Shown in pieces: positions 1 to 11,466 of a stretch of DNA of 64,000 nt. Each line of letters starts with the position of its first letter. Positions within the stretch are counted from its first letter, which is position 1. The stretch is taken from contig VFIW01000049.1 in assembly GCA_006386115.1 (NCBI GenBank), positions 62,001 to 126,000 on the forward strand, given 5' to 3'. The notes under the pieces were generated by a model that had not been told where the DNA came from, did not search any database, and saw only the letters and a list, made by a program, of their open reading frames with translations. A program made the translations under genes and the position numbers. The DNA comes from Globisporangium splendens. Taxonomy: Eukaryota; Oomycota; Peronosporomycetes; Pythiales; Pythiaceae.

Positions 1-10
1 AGCTCTAGAA

Positions 11-3000
11 ATGCTCATCAGCTCGACCGCGTCTACGGGAGTGCAGGTTCCGCCGCGTCAAATCGCGCTGCACCTGACGTCGATGATTGTCAAGAACAGC
101 GGTGAAAGCAACTTTCCGAAGCAACTTGTTCAAGCTCATCTGCGAAGCTTGTTCACAGCGATGGAAAGCAGCTTGACACAAGCAAACCCGACTATCGCAT
201 CTAGTATTGAGCGATATGTGTTGGAAATCGTGCTCTCTGTACCTAGTGAGTTCGCTGGCTGGGTCTACAAGCTGCTCGAAGAAGTCGTCGTCTCTGGTCC
301 AAGTGAGCTTGAGCGGTCAATGCTCGTAGAAAGAGTTTGGGTTGCTTGCGGAAACGATGCTGAAAAGATATCACTCTCGACGATCGGCAGGCTCATGAAT
401 TGCGTGGAATGGATGGACAAGCTGGATTCTACTCAAGATTTAAAACTTCACTCTGCCGATGGTGCTGTGAAGGAAAGCAGAGTTAGCATTCCAACCCAGC
501 CACCCGTGAACGTGAAATCTAGTGAAGACAGCATTCAAGCCATCACCGAACGCTTCACGCGGGCCGACCAACCTATCGAGAGCAAACCGCGTGCTGCTTC
601 AGCCGACGGCGGCGGACAAGATACATACGAGCACGGTCTTCCGTCGTCTACGGAGTCCTGCTACGAGTGCATCAATCAAATTCGCAAGGAGCAATTCGGG
701 ATTGGTTTGGAAATCCAGGACGAAGCGACATCATCGGTGCTCAAGATTCAGCAGCAACGACTCGAACGCGCGCTAAAGCGACTCAGCGATGAATTGTACA
801 GCGAAAACACACACTTTGTGCTTGAGTTGCTTCAGAATGCAGACGACAATAGCTACCGTCCCGGTGAGATTGCGAGGGGTGAGTTCATCCTGACTACCAA
901 CCAAGAGATCATCTTCCACAACAATGAACGAGGTTTTACGCCAGCAAACATCCAGGCGATCTGTGATGTCGGCGCTTCCACAAAGTCGTCGCTAGACTCT
1001 AATACAAGCATCGGCAAAAAGGGTATTGGCTTCAAGAGTGTGTTCAAGGTCTCGGACAGTCCGCAAGTGCATTCGAATGGATTTCATATCAGATTCCACT
1101 CCAAGAACGAGGAACACGGAGCTGGTCTCGGATACATTCTGCCGTTCTGGATCGACAGTCAGTCCGAGTGGCAGTCTCGTCCAGGAACAACGTTTGTTCT
1201 ACCGCTGAACCAGTCGTCCATGCAGCGAAAAGACGAGATTTCTGAATCTTTGCTGGCGTTTGAGCCCTCCATCTTGCTCTTTTTGCGTCGCATCCAAGAG
1301 TTGCGCATCCAAGACGATGTTTACAACCAGAGACTGCATTTCCTGAAAGAAGAAAGTGACCGAGACGACCACCAAACCGTGCAGCTGTTTTCGCAGATCA
1401 GTCATAAAAACTCGGACAATGCCACCGTTTCACAACAACAGTGGCTCGTCATCAAGAAATCGCTTCCTGCTCCTGTCGCGTTCTCAACGTCTTCGGATCA
1501 AGCTCGTGTGGCAGAAATCGCGCTGGCGCTTCCGTTGCCTGGTTCGAGTACCTCAGCGGGCGATCGCCTTCCACTGCAACAAGTATTTGCTTACCTGCCT
1601 CTGCGCTCCTATGGTTTCCGCTTCGTCTTGCAAGGTGATTTTGAAGTTCCGAGCTCACGAGAAGCCATTGTAAATGGAAGCGAATGGAACCAGTGGCTGA
1701 TTTCTCAATTTCCTCTCATCATGCGTCAAGCTGTCGTGAGTTACGTCGACGAACTTCTATTGGCAGGGTCGGACCTGGTTCATGGCGCGAGACATCTTCT
1801 CTCACTTTTGCCTCTCGAGAACGAAATTCAGGCGCCGTTCAGAGGGATCGTGCTGGATATTATGCGTGAAATCAGCCTTGTTCCGTTCTTGCCTTCGTGT
1901 ACGACGCCGGAAGATCCAACTCTTGAGATGATGCGCCCCGTTGAGCTACTTGATGCCTGGGAAATGGTCCAAGATGAGGAGATACTGAGTGTGCTGGTGC
2001 AAGATCAAGACCTTCTATTCTCCACGCTTCACAAGAAGTTGCTGCACCTGGAATTATCAAAGAGCGTGCCGATCGTCCTGAAGAATCAGCTGCGGGTTGA
2101 AAAGCTGGGGGTTTCTCACATCCTCCAGCTGCTGTCACATGCGTCAAACAAGAACAGCGTCACATGGACTGTGGATATGCTGCGGGTGCTTGGGAAATTG
2201 TGGAAGAAGGATCGCAACTCCGACTTATTACTTCAAGAGCTTCGTTTGATCAAGTGCTTCCCGCTTCAAGACCATTCCACGACGAAATGGGTTTCGTTGA
2301 TGGATGCCCATGATGCTCTATTCCTTCCACTGGTGCTCGACGACACCCGAGAGCAGACCCAGAAGCAACCTCAAGATTTGCAGAGCTTGTATGGCGAACT
2401 GCACGTATTGGATGACAAGTTTGCTGCCGCGCTCAGTACAATGCCCGACACGAGATCGTTCTTGATTGGCCAGGTGAAATTGAAAACCATCAAAGACCAC
2501 GATCTGATCTCGCACCATATATTGCCAAAAATGATCTCATTGGGGAAGGAGCATCCTGAATCTCTAAGCAAACAATGGCATTCTGCGAAGGCAACGACAA
2601 CAAGCTACACGAAGTTTCTTGCGTCGCATGTGGTGTCTTGCCGCAGCTGTCCAGTTGGAAACGCCATTGAGAAGAGTTTGCGGCTTTGGAACTCCACAAA
2701 CACGATGATGCCAGCAACAGCACCAAATCTACTGGTTTTACTACCGTCTACAGTACGAGAAATGCCTCAGCTGACGAAGTGGCTGCTACAAAAACTGAGC
2801 GAGTCTGGCGGCGCCGCCTTCAATGTGGTTGCGCTCGATTACTTCGGTGATTGCGATTCTGACAAGCTAGAGGCTACTACTTCGATGTGGCGCAAACTGT
2901 TGGTTGAGACTTGCAAGCTGCCAGAGCTCTTCGATGTTACAGACCCTCGATCTGTGGTTGGCGCGGAACAACTTTTATCATGGACTCAAGCTGAAGTAGC

Positions 3001-5755
3001 ATCGAGTGTCAAAGACAAAATTTCGGAAGAATTGGCGCGGTTCCTGGATAAGCATTGGCCAACAGGCTCAGAACACATCGTCCCCGATGAGGTGACTGAG
3101 CTCTGGCAGACTTCGAAGTGGTTGAAGGGCTCTGATGGTATATTTTATCAGCCTTCTTCACTTTGGCTTTCTTCTCCTGCAACAAAGGCGCTGTTTTCAG
3201 AAACGATGGTTCCGTATTCGACTGTTTCGTGGACAAATGAAGCATTGACCGGGGAAATCTTGAAACTCAAGAAAGATCCAAGTTTAGACGATGCATTGAA
3301 AGTGCTCTTTGTCCTCTCGTCTCGTGGTGGATCGGAGGTATTGGAGGTGTCACACCTCACACGAATGTACTCATTCCTGTGGGAACAAGCGCAAGGCGAC
3401 GATTCGAATGCCCAAACCATCAAGCAGGCGTTCGTTGAGCAATCGCTCATATTCGTGAACGAGGACGCAAAAGCGAATGGGTTTGCTGGCAAAAACGACG
3501 TGGTGTGGTCGTCAACAGAGTACAACGGCAACTTGGTTGCTCTGGAGCAACTGTACCCGAGCTCTCTTCGCGATTTTTTCACGGAAGTTTGTGGAATTGA
3601 TAAAAAGCCTTCGATTCCGTCACTCTACGCTCGATTGATCCAGCTCAAGGATCAGCCACAGGAGTACAACAGCAAGAAGCGGTGGAAGAGAGTTGTACTG
3701 CCCATCTTGAAAGCCTTTGCTAAGCATGCAAAGAAATCGTCTGCGACCAAGGAGGAGCTTCGCCGAATGCGTAAGTGCTTGAAAGCAACTCCATGGCTCC
3801 CTGTATCCCGACCACCATCTGATGGCGCTAGCTTCGTCTGCTGCTCTACCAAGGATGAGCCAATTCTTCCAGCTACTGATGATGAACGCGGGCTACAGAA
3901 GCTGTTGATCTCCCTATGGAAAGATCGCAATGATCTCAAGCTGGATCGAATGAACTTGGTTGCACTCGACACGGAGTTGATGGAGGAGCTTGATCCAGTG
4001 TTCAAGGTCGCGAAACTTCGATCGTTGACGTCTCACATTGTATCCCATCCAAGCAAATGGAGTACGTGGGCTTCAGATATGGTGAATTCGCTGACTGGAG
4101 ACGAGAAAAAACAGCGAAAGAAGGTCATGACTTTGGTGAAGGCACTGGTGGTCATGTGGTCCAAAGCGTTTGCATCGGATTCGAATGAATGGAGTAAAGA
4201 AGATTCGGCTTTCCAGTGGAAGTTGCAGCAGAGCGCATTGTTCCCCACCCTTCGTGCTCAGCAGTTCGCGAAGCCTGTGGATCTATTCATCAATGATCAA
4301 AGTGAGCTGGCGCAGGGAGACTTTGTCGGCTCGCATCAAGACCAACAGCAGGAAATCGGCATTTTGTCACTATTCCCTTGGGCATATTTTGTGGATCCAC
4401 ATCAACAACAGAATATGGACGATGCGATCCACGTTCGCGAGTTTTTGATTACCTTTTGTGGAGCCAAATCGCTCAAGTCCCACCTTTCACACGAAGTGAT
4501 TGCGCTTGGAGCCTTGAAGGAATCGAGTGATCTGTTCCGCTCGAAAGTCCAAGAGAGCATTGGAGTGGCCCAGCGCTTCCTGTTCCACCAGCATCGCGCG
4601 TGCTATGACCAGTTGCCCCAGGATGAGATCGTGCGGATGTGCCATGACCTAAAGTGCGTGATGGTAGCAGCTCATGACGGTGGATTCCATGTCGTCTACC
4701 GAGTCAGCAACAAGTTTAGTCTTCGTCACACGTCCCTGACGTGCTTTCTCGACACAGTGGCGCCAGCACCAGTTTTGTATATAAACAGAGGAAATGGTGA
4801 TAACGACATGAGCGGATTCTACGACGTCCTGATGGAGATTAGCCGCAGGTGGTTTGGAGCTCAACTTGCTGCGACTGTCGCGAATGTGATGTACCTGGCC
4901 TCGATGCAGCCAAGTGCCGATTTGATGGAGAAATGGTTGGTGGACACCCAACAGCTGATGCCATTAGATCCAAACGAGGCGGGTCCGCTATGGGCAAACT
5001 CATCGGGAGAGCGAGTGGAGAGTAGCATCGCATCCGAAGACCAACGGCGAAAGCGATCTCGGTCAGTATTGGAGGATGGTGAGGTTGATGATGAAAGCAA
5101 AGTGAGCAGCATTAACGACAAGCGTCCCCGTTATGATATGATGGCAACGACCTCTTCCATCTCGGATGGCAATGTGACGACGCACACCAGGGACCCAAGC
5201 AACCAACACTTTGAGTTTGGAAACCATCCTCCTGTGCTGCTGCCACCGGTGTATGCAGGAAACACCGAGTACCACCAGCCGTTCCCACCGTTGCCGCCAC
5301 CTCTTCCTCCTGCAAACAGCGGAAGCGTAGGTAGTGTAGCAGACCAAGTTCTGACGGTCGGCAACACGATGACAAAGGGTGAGCGCGAGGCTATCGGACG
5401 GTGGGGCGAGGAGTACGTGTACAAGCAGCTGGTGGCGAGCCACAAGGACAACGGTGCGGTCAAAGTCGAGTGGGTGAACGAGCACGACGAGTCCGGTCGT
5501 CCGTACGATATCACGATCTCGTTGGGCGGCAAGGTCACCGAGTACGTGGAAGTGAAATCGACGCGCACGATGGAGAAAGCCGTGTTCGAGATCAGCATGA
5601 ACGAGCTCGACCAGGCCGCGATCCACGGCTCGAGCTACTGCATCTACCGTGTGTTCAACGCGGGCAACGACGCGCTCTGCCGCGTCATCCGCATGAAGAA
5701 CCCGATTGCGCTCGTGCGTCAAAAGAAAGTGCAACTGGCGCTTGTGATGCAGTAA
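11..5755 (+). CDS. NO VEIN-like protein: HSP90-type ATPase fold plus C-terminal DUF3883
   Basis: Single 1914-codon reading frame, open to the left edge of the window, so the true start may lie upstream. Residues about 245-400 form a GHKL/HSP90-like ATPase fold of the sacsin/NO VEIN type: the N-box reads ELLQNADDN (about 272-280) and a glycine-rich lid reads GKKGIGFKSVFKVSD (about 335-349). A long helical middle follows. Near residue 1678 there is a basic RRKRSRS patch that could be a nuclear localisation signal, then a Pro-rich linker. The last ~115 residues (about 1787-1900) match DUF3883, including GEREAIGRWGEEYVY and a YVEVKSTR strand typical of a nuclease-like fold. In plants NO VEIN is a nuclear factor in vascular development. 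Its role here is unknown and a chaperone-like activity is inference. Family members are often longer, consistent with a cut N-terminus. Family assignment is strong, function is not. Confidence 0.85.
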   Translation: MLISSTASTGVQVPPRQIALHLTSMIVKNSGESNFPKQLVQAHLRSLFTAMESSLTQANPTIASSIERYVLEIVLSVPSEFAGWVYKLLEEVVVSGPSELERSMLVERVWVACGNDAEKISLSTIGRLMNCVEWMDKLDSTQDLKLHSADGAVKESRVSIPTQPPVNVKSSEDSIQAITERFTRADQPIESKPRAASADGGGQDTYEHGLPSSTESCYECINQIRKEQFGIGLEIQDEATSSVLKIQQQRLERALKRLSDELYSENTHFVLELLQNADDNSYRPGEIARGEFILTTNQEIIFHNNERGFTPANIQAICDVGASTKSSLDSNTSIGKKGIGFKSVFKVSDSPQVHSNGFHIRFHSKNEEHGAGLGYILPFWIDSQSEWQSRPGTTFVLPLNQSSMQRKDEISESLLAFEPSILLFLRRIQELRIQDDVYNQRLHFLKEESDRDDHQTVQLFSQISHKNSDNATVSQQQWLVIKKSLPAPVAFSTSSDQARVAEIALALPLPGSSTSAGDRLPLQQVFAYLPLRSYGFRFVLQGDFEVPSSREAIVNGSEWNQWLISQFPLIMRQAVVSYVDELLLAGSDLVHGARHLLSLLPLENEIQAPFRGIVLDIMREISLVPFLPSCTTPEDPTLEMMRPVELLDAWEMVQDEEILSVLVQDQDLLFSTLHKKLLHLELSKSVPIVLKNQLRVEKLGVSHILQLLSHASNKNSVTWTVDMLRVLGKLWKKDRNSDLLLQELRLIKCFPLQDHSTTKWVSLMDAHDALFLPLVLDDTREQTQKQPQDLQSLYGELHVLDDKFAAALSTMPDTRSFLIGQVKLKTIKDHDLISHHILPKMISLGKEHPESLSKQWHSAKATTTSYTKFLASHVVSCRSCPVGNAIEKSLRLWNSTNTMMPATAPNLLVLLPSTVREMPQLTKWLLQKLSESGGAAFNVVALDYFGDCDSDKLEATTSMWRKLLVETCKLPELFDVTDPRSVVGAEQLLSWTQAEVASSVKDKISEELARFLDKHWPTGSEHIVPDEVTELWQTSKWLKGSDGIFYQPSSLWLSSPATKALFSETMVPYSTVSWTNEALTGEILKLKKDPSLDDALKVLFVLSSRGGSEVLEVSHLTRMYSFLWEQAQGDDSNAQTIKQAFVEQSLIFVNEDAKANGFAGKNDVVWSSTEYNGNLVALEQLYPSSLRDFFTEVCGIDKKPSIPSLYARLIQLKDQPQEYNSKKRWKRVVLPILKAFAKHAKKSSATKEELRRMRKCLKATPWLPVSRPPSDGASFVCCSTKDEPILPATDDERGLQKLLISLWKDRNDLKLDRMNLVALDTELMEELDPVFKVAKLRSLTSHIVSHPSKWSTWASDMVNSLTGDEKKQRKKVMTLVKALVVMWSKAFASDSNEWSKEDSAFQWKLQQSALFPTLRAQQFAKPVDLFINDQSELAQGDFVGSHQDQQQEIGILSLFPWAYFVDPHQQQNMDDAIHVREFLITFCGAKSLKSHLSHEVIALGALKESSDLFRSKVQESIGVAQRFLFHQHRACYDQLPQDEIVRMCHDLKCVMVAAHDGGFHVVYRVSNKFSLRHTSLTCFLDTVAPAPVLYINRGNGDNDMSGFYDVLMEISRRWFGAQLAATVANVMYLASMQPSADLMEKWLVDTQQLMPLDPNEAGPLWANSSGERVESSIASEDQRRKRSRSVLEDGEVDDESKVSSINDKRPRYDMMATTSSISDGNVTTHTRDPSNQHFEFGNHPPVLLPPVYAGNTEYHQPFPPLPPPLPPANSGSVGSVADQVLTVGNTMTKGEREAIGRWGEEYVYKQLVASHKDNGAVKVEWVNEHDESGRPYDITISLGGKVTEYVEVKSTRTMEKAVFEISMNELDQAAIHGSSYCIYRVFNAGNDALCRVIRMKNPIALVRQKKVQLALVMQ

Positions 5756-6362
5756 AATAGAACGATCACGATAGGACAGACGCGCATAGATTTTGTATAC
5801 AACTATATATTTGCGACTGATTGAGACAGCCAAGAAGAGAAGAGCATACCGCAAAGGCACGCTCATAATCGCATGCTCCTTTTGCATCCATTCCCTTGAG
5901 ATGGCTTCATCTTTGTTAAAGTTGTTTGTGGCTGCTTTGGCTTGCTGCTGTGTGGATGACGCATGGATTTCGCGCATGAGATTGCCCAGGCGCGTCACTT
6001 TGGTCATCATCTGTTGTTCACTTGCTTGCCGTGCTCTGCTTTCTGTTTCTTCTGTGTCCCACTGGTGAGAATTGTCGCTCAACCGGTTTGCATAGTTTAA
6101 ACGGTCCGCTATCGGTTAACGGTTGCTCCAAACAACGTGGTTTGGATCATGTGCAAACAACCCTTGTTAAGTTGCTGTTCGAACATGCTGACTTTGTGCA
6201 AAGTCAACGCACACTCTGCAAGGTTGCGTGAAGGCGTCGCCAGCACTCTTAGTTCCCAAAATCACAAAATCACAAAATTACAAAACTACTCCTTCTCCAA
6301 GTCTCGCAGCTTCAAAACGAGAAAGAAATCCAAACCGAAGAAGCAACCGAGCTCCGATCGTG
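5756..6362. other. Intergenic spacer
   Basis: Between two plus-strand genes. AT-richer than the flanking CDS, with short A/C-rich runs (around 6253-6290) just before the next start codon. I see no convincing ORF or RNA gene. Confidence 0.6.
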
Positions 6363-8136
6363 ATGGCGACTCCGTCTTCCCCCGTGACGCCGAATGCGTC
6401 GATCGCCTCCCCCCTCAACGCGTGGGGTCCTCTGGAGATCCTGCAGGACCACCTCGCGGCTGAGGAGCGCTTCGTGGACGGCGAGAAGGATCGCAAGCAG
6501 ACGGATCTCACGTTGGCGCGGTTCCTCAGCTCCGAGGAGCTCCTGGGAGCCATCAAGGTCGCCTCCATCGAACAGCTGGATCTTGCACTGGCGCACGACG
6601 CGCTCGCCGTTGAACGCAAGCCGCAGAGTTGCTTGCTGTTGTTGTACGTATCTCCTTCCTGTCCTAGCTGACACCTGCTGAATACTTGTTCGTCGGTTGT
6701 CATTTCGTCTCTATTTATGCAAACGTCTCGTATGAATTTGATAGATCGGCAAAGGCGAACAAGATGGAACAGTGGCGCGCTCGGCGTACCACACTCGAAG
6801 CGAAGCAGCAGTTCGCTGCGGCATCGGGGCGCTTTTTGTCCCAAATCTCGCAGTTTCTGTATCAGGTACCAGTGTCGGTGGCGTCTAAGGAAATCAGTCG
6901 AGGTGCGTAGTGTGGCTGTGTTTTGTATGGCACCTTTACCTTACTTTGCATCAGGCATGCGAATGGATATAAGAATAGTGGACTCACGACATCACCATCA
7001 TTTGCGCAGTCAGCAGTCTGAGCGTGCTGTACTCGGCGATCGCCATTGATCTGGACGTGAGCATCAAGACGCTCTTCCCGCTCAAGTCGCTGCTCCGTCG
7101 ATTCCACCAACACGGCCACACCGAGCTGACTCCGATCCACAGTCACTTTTTCTATTTATGCCTGCATGCCAAGTGCTATTCTGCGGCAATGGAGATCTTG
7201 GACCAGTGCGTGCTTTTTGAGTTGTGATTGTTTGCGTCGGGATACCATCAGCATTGCTAACGTCGTGTTTGCTTTTGGTGCTATAGGCCTCTCTTTGAGA
7301 TCCACTCTCAGCACGGGCTCGTGAGCTCGGTCGATTTCCTGAGCTACGCGTACTACGGTGGTTTGCTCTACGTGGGTCAGAAGCGGTACCAGGAAGCCAT
7401 CGAGTTTTTCACGATGGCGTGCACAGCGCCGGCCGTGTCACTGAGTGCGTTCGTGATCGAGTCGTACAAGAAGCTGGTGCTCGTGTCGCTGATCCTGAAC
7501 GGCAAGCCTCCCGTGCTTCCGAAATACACACCGTTCGTGGTCACGCGCCATGTGGAGACGCACTGCGTCGCGTACGTTGAGCTCAGCAAAGCGTTTTCTC
7601 CAGCCAAAGATGTCGAGAAATGCGTTGAAGTGGCGCAAAAGCATGGTGCGGTGTTCTTAAAAGACGGCAATCTCGGTCTCGTAAAGCAAGTGCTTGACGC
7701 GCTCAAGCAGAAGAAGTTGCTGCAACTGACGCGCACGTACGTGACTATCGCTTTGTGTGAGATGACGAAAGCGTCCGGTTGGGTCGAAAGCGAAGCTGTC
7801 GTTGCCGAGAAGACGCTGCTGGAGCTGATCGCGAAGGGCGAGATGGCGGCCGTCATCGACAAGCAGAAGGCAATGGTCAAGTTCGTGCTGGAGGACGAGG
7901 AGAGCGAAGGCGCGTTAGCCGGCGATGCGATGCTGCGGCTCCAGGAGGAGATGCAGAAGCTCATGCTCGTGTCGTCTCAGCTGCGCGCGATGGACGCGGA
8001 GATCGTCACGAGCGCCAAGTTCCAGAGCCGCATGCAGAAGGACAAGGAGCGGCGACAGCAGCGCGGCGGCGCGCACAATCAGCAGGGCGACGACCGCCTC
8101 CCGCTCGGCGCAGGCGGCATGGACACGATGGAGTAG
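6363..8136 (+). CDS. CSN3: COP9 signalosome complex subunit 3 (PCI protein)
   Basis: Four exons: 6363-6643, 6745-6902, 7010-7205, 7287-8136 (494 aa, human protein about 423). Phases agree at each junction and donors are GTACGT, GTGCGT and GTGCGT. The last exon aligns clearly with animal CSN3: a YYGGLLYVGQKRY helix pair, then YKKLVLVSLILNGK and LPKYTPFVV, followed by GLVKQVLDALKQKKLLQLT in the PCI/winged-helix region. CSN3 is a scaffold subunit of the COP9 signalosome, which removes NEDD8 from cullin-RING ubiquitin ligases. The tail is charged, Gly/Gln-rich and longer than in animals. The start is the first ATG of the first exon, after an A-rich leader. Assignment is firm; the exon 2/3 junction was chosen by phase. 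Confidence 0.9.
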
Positions 8137-8476
8137 AGTGCGCACGAGGCGTTTTCTTATCATTCATACGCTAACGGAATAAAGCCACTACGGCAGCAAT
8201 AGTGGCTCTGCTGTGTGCGCATGTGCGCCTTGGATGTTTATGGCTCTGCACGCGTCGTCCATCCATCGCCTGTCGTCATCCAAGAGCTCTCATGGATGTC
8301 ATCTCTGCTGAAGCGCGAGAATGGATCCAAACCTGTGAAACCTTATGAATAATATCGAATCCTTCATCGAATATGACAGGCTTTACTGTCACTCTTCACG
8401 GCAATCTGTGGTGGTGTGGAGCCCATTTTCGATTCTCGTCAGCGTTTGGTACGTCATTCTCTTCGTGTCGGTGCAA
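8137..8476. other. Intergenic spacer
   Basis: The frame of the next gene stays open upstream to 8345, giving an alternative in-frame ATG, but that stretch does not look conserved and is treated as leader. Nothing else is visible. Confidence 0.5.
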
Positions 8477-9533
8477 ATGGTGGACCGCGTGCTCGCTGCG
8501 TTCACGGACGCCCCCGCAGGGCTCAAGGTGCTCGCCGTCATCGGTGGTCTGCTCGTGACGCGCGTGGCGCTCACGCTGCTCGGCTCGCTCTACACGTTCT
8601 TCCTGCGTCCGGCCAAGTCGCTCAAGAAGTTCGGCCAGTGGACCATCGTCACGGGCGCCACGGACGGCATCGGCAAGGGCCTCGCCATGGAGCTCGCGCG
8701 CAAGGGCTCGAACGTCGTGCTCATGAGCCGCACGCAGAAGAAGCTCGAGGAAGTGCGCGACGCGATCCTCGCCAAGTACCCCAAGGTGCAGGTTGAGGTG
8801 CTCGCTGTGGACTTCAACAAGATCGACGAGCCGAGCGTGCGCAAGTCGATCGAGGACGTGATCGAGCGCGTCAAGGACGTCGGTGTGCTCTTCAACAATG
8901 TCGGCGTGTCGTACGACTTCCCCGAGTACTTTGACCAGCTCTCGATGGAGCGTGTCGACAGCCTTATCAAGCTCAACGTGACGTCGACGACGATCATGAC
9001 CAAGCTCGTGCTCCCGGGCATGGCGCAGCGCAAGCGCGGTGTGATCGTGAACTTGAGTTCGGGCTCGGGCCGCTTGGTCGTACCGCTGCTCTCGCAGTAC
9101 TCGGCCACGAAGCAGTATGTGGAGCAGTTCACTTTGTGCCTCGCCGACGAGTACAAGAGCAAGAAGGTGCACGTGCAGTGCCACGTGCCCATGTTTGTGT
9201 CCACCAAGCTGGCCAAGATCCGCCACTCGAGCTTCATGGTGCCGTCTCCGGCCACGTACGCGCGCGCCGCTGTCGCCAACCTGGGCTACGAGACGCTCGT
9301 CTCGCCGTACTGGCCGCACGCGCTCCAGATCTGGGTCTACGAGAACGCGCCTGTGTGGCTCATGAGCAAGGTGTGCACATATTGAGGGAGGAAAGCGTTG
9401 TGGTGCGCAATATGAGGTTGCTGACAATTGTGATTTGCTTGTTTGTTGTTGGCGAATGTAGATGGCGATGATCACGCACTTGTCGTTGCGCAAGCGCGCG
9501 TTGAAGAAGCTCGAGCAAAAGAAGAACGAATAA
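8477..9533 (+). CDS. Very-long-chain 3-oxoacyl-CoA reductase (HSD17B12/KAR type)
   Basis: Two exons, 8477-9370 and 9462-9533 (321 aa). It is a short-chain dehydrogenase: an N-terminal hydrophobic segment (about residues 13-35), the NADPH-binding TGATDGIGKG loop (about 58-67), NNVGVSYDFPEYF, and the catalytic YSATK (about 207). This is the pattern of the ER enzyme that reduces 3-ketoacyl-CoA in very-long-chain fatty acid elongation (and 17-beta-hydroxysteroids in animals). The 24-codon last exon ends in KKNE, a dilysine ER-retrieval signal, which fits ER membrane residence and supports the intron: reading through it would end the protein at VCTY without the signal. I chose the ATG at 8477 because it starts the family-like N-terminus; an in-frame ATG at 8345 is possible. 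Confidence 0.88.
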
Positions 9534-10914
9534 AGAACACCATCGAATTCATGTGCGCGCGGAATGGGTAACCAAGAGTGTGCGCGTGCAGGAGGGAGAG
9601 AGCGCATGCGCACAATCGTAGAAAGAATCGCTCATAAACACAACGATGGAGCTGCATGTTGTTAATTCGTCCATACAGCCACGCTTTTGTCGCCAGAAGC
9701 GCTTGCCATTTGCGTGTGACGTGCCATTTCGTAATGAGTGCGCTTCGTGTCGCTTCCTTCATCTACAGCGCAAATGCGCTGGTTTGTTTTACGAAGGCGC
9801 TGCTTTCTTTCTATTGTTCCTTCCCCATTAGGTCCATGTTTTTCTTTTCTTTCTTTCTTTTCTGTGCGCCCGTCACTGTTGTTCGACCAATGCAGTTCAT
9901 CAGGAGCGTGCGTGGCACTTGCCTATCGTCATCCGCGCGGATGTGTGCGTCGAGTTGTTGTTGTTCACAGCGTCCCTGTCTTTCCATCGATCTCCACTGG
10001 ATTCCGCTTTTGCGAATACCGGCAACAACAAACAGTCCGCTGTCTGACGTCAACGTAGTACATCAGACCGAGAGATTGAACGAACTACCACGCGCGCGCA
10101 CGAGTGGCACCTCCATGCTGAGTTGCAGGATGCGCTTCGCACGCGCGAGCGGACTGTCGAAGCGCACGACACCGCTCAGCTGAACGAGTTCGAGCGTGCG
10201 CGCGCGGACGGTACGCGCATGTCGGCGCAGACGCCACTCGTTCCACTTGCCCACCTACCAATATCGAATTTTAGAACGCGTTGCCACAGAAATGCAGCCA
10301 TGGCGGACACGCGCACGGTTCTCCGAATGTGCGCTCGCAACTTGCGTGCCAATCGCAGTGCTGCCTGGTTACAGAACGATTTGAGGCGGAGACCTGTCAG
10401 AGATAATAAAACCTCAACGAAGCAAATCGTGCGTCATCACAAAACCCGGCTTTCCCGATCACACCATCTTTGCCTTGCTTGCCTGAAACTGACTGATACA
10501 GATCGCTGGCTTAACGGAACAACCAACAGCATGCGCGGTTGCTTTGTGCAGACGGCTGGCCGCGCGCAACACGAGCGCAAAGAGCATGCAGCAACTGGCA
10601 AAAACGGTGTCGACACACCACGCTGTGATCACATATCCTACACATCAGCACATGCGAAGCAGCTGCATGCAAAGCAGGCAGCACAGCAAGAATGCAAGTG
10701 TTGCGTGCAGGGTTAATGGCATGGGAGCGTGGCTTGCGGGTCGGGGACACATCCGCTGCAAAGAAGGAGTCTGTCTTCCTTCCTTCTCTCTATGCCCAGG
10801 TTCAATCTGGTCATACTTGCTTGATTGCCGCACACAGTAGACGGAGGATTGGGGGCAGCGCTTCGGTGTCCAACTGGGTCCATTTGCAGTGGTGTAACGG
10901 ATCTGACTTCTCGT

Positions 10915-10930
10915 TCTCTCTCTCTCTCTC
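10915..10930. repeat. (CT)n microsatellite
   Basis: Eight CT units in a row, visible directly. Simple repeat in noncoding DNA. Confidence 0.9.
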
Positions 10931-11447
10931 GGCGTCGATCTGACTAATAACCACCGAATCGCACACATACAGCAAGCAAACTGCAATTACGTTGGAGACA
11001 CATCACTTGATGGCTTGCTCACTGCAATAGATCCAGACGGCATCGGCTTTCAGCATAATCGCGATACAGTATGCACTCTGCATACAGCAGACTGAGACGC
11101 CACGTCGCCACCGACTACACTTGGATGCAGTCAGTGGGCTCATCATCCCCATCCATCTTCCTCATCGTGCGCACGGGAAGAAGCGCTATGTTGAAGCCGC
11201 TCTTTGTTGGAAAAGACAAGCGACCTCTTGCGTCATTCGGATGGTCGGACGAATCTATTTCAACCCTGACGTGGACTTGCCCAGCAACAACAACAAGGAA
11301 GATGGGCTGTTCATACACCACAAGTGTTCGAATTCGATGCCAGCCACGTGACTTATCGGTGGCACGAGCACTTTGCGGTAGGACGCAGCAAATGCTTTGG
11401 ATGAACAAACATACTAGCAACTCAACTAGGCAGCTCCACAAAGATCA

Positions 11448-11466
11448 AGAGAGAGAGAGAGAGAGA
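11448..11466. repeat. (GA)n microsatellite
   Basis: About nine GA units followed by an A-rich run, visible directly in noncoding DNA. Confidence 0.9.

Noticed and set aside
5063..6082. Minus-strand 339-codon ORF overlapping the end of the NO VEIN-like gene
   Set aside because: It is the antisense shadow of the DUF3883 coding region, His/Arg/Val-rich with no domain.
8396..9613. Minus-strand 405-codon ORF across the ketoacyl-CoA reductase
   Set aside because: Antisense to a clearly assigned gene with strong GC3 bias, which opens long antisense frames. Composition is HisArgAlaGlu repeats.
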